Origin: Chondrilla cf. caribensis
Lineage: Eukaryota; Porifera; Demospongiae; Chondrillida; Chondrillidae
Direction of reading: 5' to 3'
DNA length: 64,000 nt
Assembly (NCBI GenBank): GCA_964020155.1
Contig: OZ026553.1
Span: forward strand, 1,174,979 to 1,238,978
The notes under the pieces: model-generated
Database searches by the model: none
The model's input: only the letters and a program-made list of their open reading frames with translations
Told to the model about the DNA's origin: nothing
Position numbers and translations under genes: made by a program
In this document: piece after piece, positions 56,136-64,000 of the stretch
Layout: each line of letters begins with the position of its first letter
How positions within the stretch are numbered: position 1 is the stretch's first letter

Positions 56136-56544
56136 TATGTATGTATGCTTCTGTATGTGTGTATGTATGTGAATGTATGTACATTATTGTAAGAAGTACT
56201 GTATATACTAATGTACATATGTATGTATCATACGTATGTCTATAGGTGTACATATATCTTCACAGTACTTACGCATACACATAATGTATACATCAGCTTG
56301 CTTAGTAAGTGTCCTGGGTAGTCCATATTCCTGGTTGACACACTCCCTCACTCAGTCCCTAGTACACTGTGTCAACCAGTACAGTAGAATGCAGTAACAT
56401 CTAAACTTTCACCAGTGAGAATTTGATTGTTTTCTCCTTTCCTGAGATGTGCAGGTGTAGGTTTAGATGGTGTCTATAATGGGTTTGAAAGAATACAGTA
56501 GTATTCAAATTATCTTAGTGGAAAACTCCTTAAGTACAGTACAA

Positions 56545-56719
56545 CAGTGGAACCTCTCTATTACGGACACTTTGGAAACTTGATTTTAGTCCTTATTACA
56601 GAGGTTTCCTCAATTCAGGGGTCATTTAGTACACCACAGTACTACACTGGGACACAGAATGGTGTCCTTATTATAGAGGTTTCTGCTATTCAGAGGTTTG
56701 TAATAGAGAGGTTACACTG
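56545..56719. mobile_element. MITE with CAGTGGAACCTCTCTATTAC ends
   Basis: The left CAGTGGAACCTCTCTATTAC is inverted at the right as GTAATAGAGAGGTTACACTG. Short GTCCTTATTA repeats fill the interior. Similar motifs occur at 9540-9710 in NCAPH2 intron 1. Confidence 0.75.
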
Positions 56720-56786
56720 TAATCATGAACACTGAACGTTGGTGTATGGTATGTTTACACCCATTCAAAACTCCTAAGTACAGTAC

Positions 56787-57189
56787 TAATCATAAACACT
56801 GAACGTTCTACTGGTGTAGAATGGGTGTACCCATACCCGTTCCCTATGCGTACCCACTAAACAGGAACAGCCGTTTAGTGGGTGAGTCACTGAATTTAGT
56901 ACGTGGTGATAATAATGATTATAATTGTACCGTAAATTTTGGTGTTGAAGTTGATACGTTGTTTGATTCCTATTTGGAAGCTCTGATTGCCAGACGAACA
57001 CTCATGATGAGAGAAGCACATTGAAAGATTGATTTAGACAGTTTTGATAACCACTTTGAGGTGTTGATCAGAGTATGGGATAAACAAGAGAACACACCGG
57101 TACACCCGTATCCGTCCATACCTGTATCCGTTCAACATGCATTTTAAGAAAATGGGTACGGCCGTAGAACATTCAGTTTTGTATGATTA
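56787..57189. mobile_element. MITE with TAATCATAAACACTGAACG ends
   Basis: The left TAATCATAAACACTGAACG pairs with right CATTCAGTTTTGTATGATTA. The interior repeats TACCCATACCCGTTCC-like text and a 67-codon plus frame that I do not consider a gene. Confidence 0.6.
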
Positions 57190-57504
57190 GATATGTATAG
57201 ATGTAATATCTAAAACATCATTTCATGTTTTCTTTGTTAAGTTAGTAGGTGTTTCACTCTCTCACGCCCACTTACTCAACTCTGACTATCAAGACCTGCT
57301 CAAATGTAGTCCATGAGCTACAGTAGGCCATTCATGTCAGAAGGTGAAATGGTCTCTCTAACGGTGTGGCACTGCACTGTGGTTCTGTACAGAGCACCAC
57401 TTGGTAGTGGGTGGTGCCTTCCACACCTTACGGGGATCTCACTTCCCTTGTTGTTGTCAACAGATATTTGAATGCCACATGCAACTGTGGTGTGTATTTG
57501 TTCC

Positions 57505-57750
57505 TCCAAATCCTCCAAATTGTCAATTTTGTCATCAGTGACCTTACCTGTAGTTTAAGTAACAGATTGATAAATTGTGTGGGTGGGCTATTGTTGATGG
57601 TGTAGTGGATCAGTATGTGTCTAGCTTCATGTGAAAGGACGGTTTCAATTCTTCAATTGTCAATTTTTGTCTTTTTTTCCACAAGTGTTGTCCATGGTAA
57701 ATGTTGTAGATGTGTTCAAATGCTATTTGATGTTATCAGAACCTTGTGTA
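57505..57750 (+). mobile_element. SINE-like element (copy 2)
   Basis: Aligns with 55885-56135: TTTGTCATCAGTG and ACCTGTAGTTTAAGTAACAG at the left, GATGTGTTCAAATGCTATTT and ATCAGAACCTTGTGT at the right. The B box has decayed. Confidence 0.45.
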
Positions 57751-59233
57751 TAACGTCATATATTACGTATGTATTATGTGTATGTCTGTATGTGTGTACA
57801 TACTAAGTACATGTACTTCTAAGTACTGTATTATGATATGGTGTATGTACTTATGTGTGCATGTAATGGATGTACACTGCAACTGCCTAGCAAGTGTCCT
57901 GGTTAGTACAAGTGTGTACAGTATGTATATATGTACCTTCATGTGTATGTATGTGTGTTCATTGTGACATTAGTGGGTGTTCTGCTGATATTCACTTGAT
58001 GCATAAGTGTGTAGTGCTGTCACCATATATCGATATGTCCATGATCAGAACATATTGGTTCATCCGATAATACTCCATTATCCCAAATGCTCCTTGTTGT
58101 GTGACTGAGTGGGACCACTGTAGGTAGCTACTGTTGACATGTTCTTCCCAAGGACTTCTATCTTCATGTGTGTTTGGTAGGACCTCACCATTGAGACCAC
58201 CTGTGGGACTAGCTATAGGTGAAGTGGTCTCCATTGTGAGGTGGTCCAAATGGTGATTCCAACATTACATATGGGATAATACTGTGGAGGGAATCCTCAG
58301 AATGGGAAATAGTGGTCCTGTCTCTGAGGTGGTCAGGAAGTGAGGTTCTTCTGTACATGTGTACCTGTGTATACATGTTTACGTATGTAACTCACTCACA
58401 GGACAAGAAGTACAGGGTCATCCCCTCACTCATCAGACTGTTGCCAGTGGCTCTCCTCAACTGGTGGATAGTTGCACATTTCAAGATCCCGTCCCATCCA
58501 GGGGTGGGTGGAGTGACGATGAAGGAGGTGTGGCTGACTATGGGAGAGAAATGTCCCCGCTGCTGACTGCAGGAAGCAAGGTATGTACATATGTACAGTA
58601 CCTACAGTAACAGGTCAACATTGTAGAGCCCAAGGAATGTACACTGTTTGCTTACTAATGTATATGGTCTGGTTATATGTGAGTGTGTAGTGATTGGAGT
58701 GGAGCAGTTCAGTCCTGTTATTTGCACACTAACCTATGTTGTGTGTGTACCACCATACCTGTCATTGTATTGCTCTGAGGTATTGGTACTGTACGTACAT
58801 GTGTGTATACTCACCTTGTCCATGTGCTGTACCTCACCTGCCTTATGGTACACAGAAGACTATATCACTGTATGATGGTAGATGTTCAGGTGACTGGTAG
58901 TAAGAGCCCAGGGGCTCTAATCTGCACCCCAGTCCACCTATCCCCTCCTGTGTATGAGTGTATCCTTCCACTTCTTGCAGGTTCCTACTAGGTCAGTAGC
59001 AGAGACAGTGGTTGATCCGTGGACACCTCTTGATCCTCACCAGGTGAAGAAACAAGATGAGAGACCTTTCAGAAAAGGTGTGCACTCATGTACACATGAG
59101 TGTTGTGTACTATACCTTCTCATGTGCACATAGTGTTGTGTACTGTACCTTCTCATGTACACATGTACACACATGTACACTGTGTTGTGTTGTTGAGGTT
59201 GTGGGCGTGTCCGGTAATGTACAGTGTGTAGTG

Positions 59234-59959
59234 CAGGGCTCAAATTTAAGGATTTTTTCAAGTTGCCCACAGGGCAACCTGATGAAAAAAATAGGTTGCC
59301 CATGAAAAAAATTAGGTTGTCCAAATAATTTGTATAATTATATGCATAGTTGCCAACCCTTGAAAATTACCTTTAGGGGGACTTACATATGTATCTACAG
59401 CTATGTACTGTGGCCAAAATGATTCAAGAGTATGCCGGTTTAGTATCATTGATTGAGCAGATAAATAGCTGTGAAAGTGGTCTGTAATATTGTTAAATAT
59501 CATAAAAACTGTATTAAATTATTTTAGCGTAAAATGAATGCATCCCGGTTCACTATTGCAAATGAGACAACAAAATGTAGATTAGTATAATAATTATGAC
59601 GAACATAATCAGCCATTTTGTGACGTCATATTGCAAATGGCTGTCAAACCATAGACAAACCCATGTACAGATTGAGAAGTCGATTTTCGAGAGATAATTC
59701 GACGCTATGCTCCATACGGTAGTAATTGGAAGTTCTTACTTCAGATTGATGAATCAATGCGACGAATAATCTATGCAAACCTTCCCAAGAGCTTAAAATT
59801 TTGATCGGAGTACTCAACACTGTGGAATGGTTTGTACCTGTGTATATAACAGTTACTGTAGCAGGTTGTCCAGCGGGCAACCAAGTAGCCAATTTCTCGT
59901 TGTCCGAGGGAATTTTTAGTCGTCTCTGACGACCGGACGACCATTAAATTTGAGCCCTG
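59234..59959. mobile_element. hAT-like element inside the NCAPH2 fragment
   Basis: Ends CAGGGCTCAAATTTAA and TTAAATTTGAGCCCTG are perfect inverted repeats. GTAGTG flanks both sides (59228-59233, 59960-59965). Its interior contains a stretch from about 59341 to 59830 related to the element at 46163-46859. Confidence 0.85.
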
Positions 59960-60175
59960 GTAGTGTGTGTACAGTGTGTAGTGTGTGTACAGTGTGTAGT
60001 GCGTGTACAGTGTGTAGTGCGTGTACAGTGTGTAGTGTGTGTACAGTGTGTAGTGTGTACAGTGTGTAGTGTGTACAGTGTGTAGTGTGTACAGCGTGTA
60101 GTGTGTGTACAGTGTGTAGTGTGTACAGTGTGTAGTGTGTACAGTGTGTAGTGTGTACAGTGTGTAGTGTGTGTA
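59960..60175 (+). repeat. 18-bp minisatellite (second NCAPH2 copy)
   Basis: The same GTGTGTACAGTGTGTAGT family as at 16661-17012, with some units shortened to 16 bp. It gives false minus-strand Thr/His-rich frames. Confidence 0.9.
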
Positions 60176-61135
60176 CATACAGGTCAACCTCAGTTATCAG
60201 AACCTCAATTATCCACACGACCTGAAATATTGAATCACTCAGTTTAATATTAATGGTATCATGTGGAAATGGTTCCCGGGAGCTAAATAGTGTAAAATTG
60301 AGTGTCTAAAATACCTAGCTTGTAATGAGGTAGGAGTAAGTAATTCTCTTATTTGAAGGTTTATTTGTAATTTTAAAGGCTTACTGTGTATTTAGTAGTG
60401 GTTAACAAGTTAGTATGAGGACAGAACTCTTCATTTTGTATGAGACTTTAGTTATCCCAACACTTTTGCCTATCCGAACACTTGTTGAAAGTCTGATGTC
60501 TCAAGGTGTTTGAATAACCGAGGTTGCTCTGTACTCTCAATTGTACAAATGTACATGTGTTCACATGTAGTATTGGTACACATGTGCATACAGTAGTATG
60601 AGCTGTATATACTTTCCTGTACTGTATAGTGGGATACCTTCAGGAGGTGGTGATTTCAGGTTTTTCACCATTCAGTTGAACTCATGAGAGTTTTACCTTA
60701 CAAATACACATACATACACACATTGTATAGAACTGGTGAATTTGTGAGGTTGAAATCATGGAATGGCTGTTTTTGAGCAAAATCACTTCATTTTCTCATT
60801 ATACACATTAGTGCATGTACAGTGTGTACTCTCAATTGTTAACTATACGTATGTACACACAGTAGTATGAACTGTACCTGTACCTGTATGTATGCGTATA
60901 GTGTACATACAGTGTGTACTCTCAATTGGTACATATGTGTACGTAGTATTAGTAGTATTATCAGTGGTCCATTCATGTGTGTGTGTGTGTTTGCATGTAC
61001 ACCCAGAAACAAGTAAGAAAGGAAGCTGTGTTGATCCAAGCACCAACAGTGGAAGAGGACGATGACGATAATGGATATAGTCTGAACTATGTTCAGGATG
61101 GTATGTTGAGTGGGCAGGTCAAAGTGCAAAGTCTG

Positions 61136-61137
<2 letters not shown>

Positions 61138-61183
<46 letters not shown>
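61138..61183. repeat. (CA)n microsatellite
   Basis: CA tract just after the end of homology to NCAPH2 intron 11. The following 61190-61800 is AT-rich with no gene seen. Confidence 0.9.
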
Positions 61184-61187
<4 letters not shown>

Positions 61188-61808
61188 TGCACACGCACTT
61201 GCATGCATGCAATGCACATATACGCACATATTATATGATGACGATTCTTATCTACAGTTTGACCCTACCTAGTTATGTACATTCACGTACAATATTATTA
61301 TACAATAATTATATACAATTTTATTAATATTATTATGTTTTAATCCAGATCCGGCCAGATCTGAATGGGATGAATAATCAAGGCTATAATCAGACAATAT
61401 TTAAAATACATGCAAAATATACTAATTTTAATTATAATATTGTTTACACACAAAGAATTGATTCAGCAACTTCTGCTTGTATATGTAATAGTATCATTAA
61501 ACAACGTATTGACTCAAATTTTATTATTGATTTTTTAATCATATCTTGTATTTGCCCATGTATATATTTTCACCACATTCCTTCATTTTGAACTTTCAAC
61601 GTCTCCGATCATGATGCAGTCCACAGCTTATTTCCATATGCATGGAACTCAAATTATTATTGAAAAATGGTAGTATTAATTTTAATTATATGTTGGCATT
61701 ATTATAATCATAAAATTATATTTAATAACAATATAATATTAATCAATGCTATATTTTAATACAACACACAGCAGAAATGTGATTAAAGGCTATGAGGGTT
61801 CAGTCAGG

Positions 61809-61929
61809 TTATGATGGTCCAACATAATGGGTCCTGTCTGTAGGGTCACAGTGTTCTTGGAGCCTCTCACTTGCAACAGTCGGTTCCACGCTTTGGACAC
61901 TTGCAAGAATCTCCTCATTTACACAAATC
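61809..61929 (-). CDS. Probable 3'-terminal exon of an unidentified gene
   Basis: After a good acceptor (CTACATGTTTGCAG) the minus strand reads 39 residues, ICVNEEILASVQSVEPTVAS then ERLQEHCDPTDRTHYVGPS, to TAA at 61811-61809. Entry is in phase 2. AT-rich DNA with ATTAAA-like signals follows. Upstream exons would lie beyond the satellite and the window edge. No family recognised. Confidence 0.45.
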
Positions 61930-62033
61930 CTGCAAACATGTAGGGAGAATGAGCAAAATGACAATGTATTGTGTGTGAGAAGTAGTGTTCTACACCATCC
62001 TGGGGGTGGTCATAACATTTGGTAAAAAGTATG

Positions 62034-62037
<4 letters not shown>

Positions 62038-62102
<65 letters not shown>
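62038..62102. repeat. (CA)n microsatellite
   Basis: Uninterrupted CA tract between the candidate terminal exon and the satellite array. Confidence 0.95.
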
Positions 62103-62104
<2 letters not shown>

Positions 62105-62105
<1 letters not shown>

Positions 62106-64000
62106 ACCTAAGAACCTTATAATGTAGCTGGGATTACGGGTTAGGTACAGAGATTGGAATTGTTTCAGAAATTAGTTCCTGTCCCAAGGTAGGTGTGGTA
62201 ATACAATCATGTTGAAACGCCCACTTTCCCATGAGCTATTCAAAAAGGTGCTTAGCGTTTATCTCCTATACTATCCCATACATTGAAAAAATACTAAGAA
62301 CCTTATAATGTAGCTTGGGTTACGGATTAGGTACAGAAACGGGAATTGTCTCATAAGTTAGTTTAGGTCCCCAGCTAGGTCTGATAAAAATATCACGTTG
62401 ACACACCCACTTTCCCATGAGCTATTCAAAAAGGTGCTTAACGTTTTATCTCCTACTATCCCATACATTGAAAAAATACTAAGCACCTTCGAATGTAGCT
62501 TGGGTTACGGGTTAGGTATAGAAACAGGAATTGTCTCATAAGTTAGTTTAGGTCCCTAGCTAGGTCTGGTAGAAATATCAGGTTTACACGCCCACTTTCC
62601 CATGAGCTATTCAAAAAGGTGCTTAAAGTTTTATCTCCTATACTATCCCAAACATTGAAAAAATACTAAGCAGCTTCGAATGTACCTTGGGTTACAGGTT
62701 AGGTATAGAAATGGGCAGTGTTTCATAAGTTAGTTCAAGCCTGCAGTAAGGTCTGATAAAAATATCAGAATGACACGCCCACTTGCCCATGAGCTATTCA
62801 AAAAGGTGCTTAACGTTTTCTCTCCTATACTATCCCATACATTGAAAAAATACTAAGCACCTTCGAATGTACCTTGGGTTACAGGTTAGGTATAGAAATG
62901 GGCAGTGTTTCATAAGTTAGTTCAAGTCCGCAGAAAGGTCTGATAAAAATATCAGAATGACACGCCCACTTTCCCATGAGCTATTCAAAAAGGTGCTTAA
63001 CGTTTTATCTCCTATACTATCCCAAACAATGAAAAAATAGTAAGCACCTTCGAATGTACCTTGGGTTACAGGTTAGGTATAGAAACGAAAAGTGTTTCAT
63101 AAGTTAGTTCAAGCCAGCAGTAAGGTCTGATAAAAGTATCAGGATGACACGCCTACTTTCCACATGAGCTATTCAAAAAGGTGCTTAACGTTTTATCTCC
63201 TATACTATCCCTTACATTGAAAAAATACTAAGCACCTTCGAATGTAGCTTGGGTTACAGGTTAGGTAGAGAAATGGGAATTGTCTCATAAGTTAGTTTAG
63301 GTCCCTAGCTAGGTCTGGTAGAAATATCAGGTTGACACGCCCACTTTCCCATGAGGTATTAAAAAAGGTGCTTAAAGTTTTATCTCCTATACTATCCCAT
63401 ACATTGAAAAAAATACTAAGCACCTTCGAATGTAGCTTGGGTTACGGGTTAGGTAGAGAAATGGGAATTGTCTCATAAGTTAGTTTAGGTCCCTAGCTAG
63501 GTCTGGTAGAAATATCAGGTTGACACGCCCACTTTCCCATGAGCTATTCAAAAAGGTGCTTAACGTTTTATCTCCTATACTATCCCAAACATTGAAAAAA
63601 TACTAAGCACTTTCGAATGTAGCTTGGGTTACAGGTTAGGTACAGAAACGGGCAGTGTTTCATAAGTTAGTTCAAGCCTGCAGTAAGGTCTGATAAAAAT
63701 ATCAGGATGAGACGACTACTTTCCCATGAGCTATTCAAAAAGGTGCTTAGCGTTTTATCTCCTAAACTATCCCATACATTGAAAATATACTAAGCACGTT
63801 TGAATGTAGCTTGGATTACGGGTTAAGTACAGAAATACGAATTGTCTAATAAGTTAGTTTAGGTCCCCAGCTAGGTCTGGTAGAAATATCAGGTTGACAC
63901 GCCCACTTTCCCATGAGCTATTCAAAAAGGTGCTTAACGTTTTATCTCCTATACTATCCCATACATTGAAAAAATACTAAGCACCTTGGAATGTAGCTTG
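62105..64000. repeat. Satellite of about 187 bp, at least 10 copies, reaching the window edge
   Basis: CATGAGCTATTCAAAAAGGT recurs at 62230, 62416, 62601, 62788, 62975, 63163, 63349 (variant), 63538, 63725 and 63911, spacing 185-189 bp. Two unit types are visible: one with TTAGTTTAGGTCCCTAGCTA and one with TTAGTTCAAGCCTGCAGTAA. Every unit also has CTCCTATACTATCCCA-like sequence. Confidence 0.97.

Larger units (their letters stand above)
58363..61125 (+). pseudogene. Partial second copy of NCAPH2 (exons 6, 7 and 11)
   Basis: Two blocks match the first gene: 58370-59230 to 13960-15285 and 59960-61125 to about 16640-17400. Exon equivalents are 58416-58580 (exon 6, QLVDSCTFQDPVPSRGGW), 58981-59077 (exon 7) and 61007-61100 (exon 11). 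Their frames are open and borders intact, but exons 8-10 are deleted and nothing before exon 6 or after exon 11 is present. Exon 7 (phase 1) cannot join exon 11 (phase 0) in frame. It is a segmental duplication fragment. Divergence is small, so it is fairly recent. Confidence 0.85.

Noticed and set aside
59771..60218. 138- and 100-codon minus frames rich in Thr, His and Tyr
   Set aside because: Reverse translations of the 18-bp minisatellite in the NCAPH2 fragment.

Overview
The window is nuclear DNA of a multicellular animal. It has spliced genes with GT-AG introns, long CA/TG microsatellites, many small inverted-repeat transposons and no prokaryotic gene layout. The best guess is an early-branching animal, most likely a demosponge. 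This rests on a gene joining CARD-like modules, a Roc-COR-type GTPase and a Death domain, on a TRAF-type RING exon, and on the wealth of MITEs. That placement is inference, because no species marker is visible.

Layout. (1) 1-5300: simple-sequence-rich DNA with a set of phase-compatible plus-strand exons of an unidentified gene. (2) 5459-5766, minus: first exon of a TRAF6-like RING protein with an upstream TATA box. (3) 8542-21811, plus: a complete 17-exon gene for the condensin II subunit NCAPH2. The exons rebuilt here sum to 621 residues, close to the roughly 600 of vertebrate NCAPH2. Its introns carry four different minisatellites and several transposons. (4) 22654-52212, minus, tail to tail with NCAPH2: exons that chain in frame into one protein of about 1311 residues, with CARD-like modules, a Roc-COR-like GTPase and a C-terminal Death-like domain. 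Its 5' half lies in a tandem segmental duplication (about 31970-39175 and 39180-51030) that holds two intact copies of one CARD-like exon. (5) 52213-58360: no gene recognised with confidence; a 73-bp tandem array, SINE-like repeats and MITEs. (6) 58363-61125, plus: a partial, internally deleted second copy of the middle of NCAPH2. (7) 61809-61929, minus: a probable 3'-terminal exon of another gene. (8) 62105-64000: a satellite of about 187 bp that runs off the window.

NCAPH2 is a housekeeping chromosome-structure gene. The CARD/Roc-COR/Death gene and the TRAF-like exon look like innate-immune or cell-death signalling components, but nothing in the sequence shows that they work together. Most remaining open reading frames are translations of (CA)n or of minisatellites with periods divisible by three, and are not genes.
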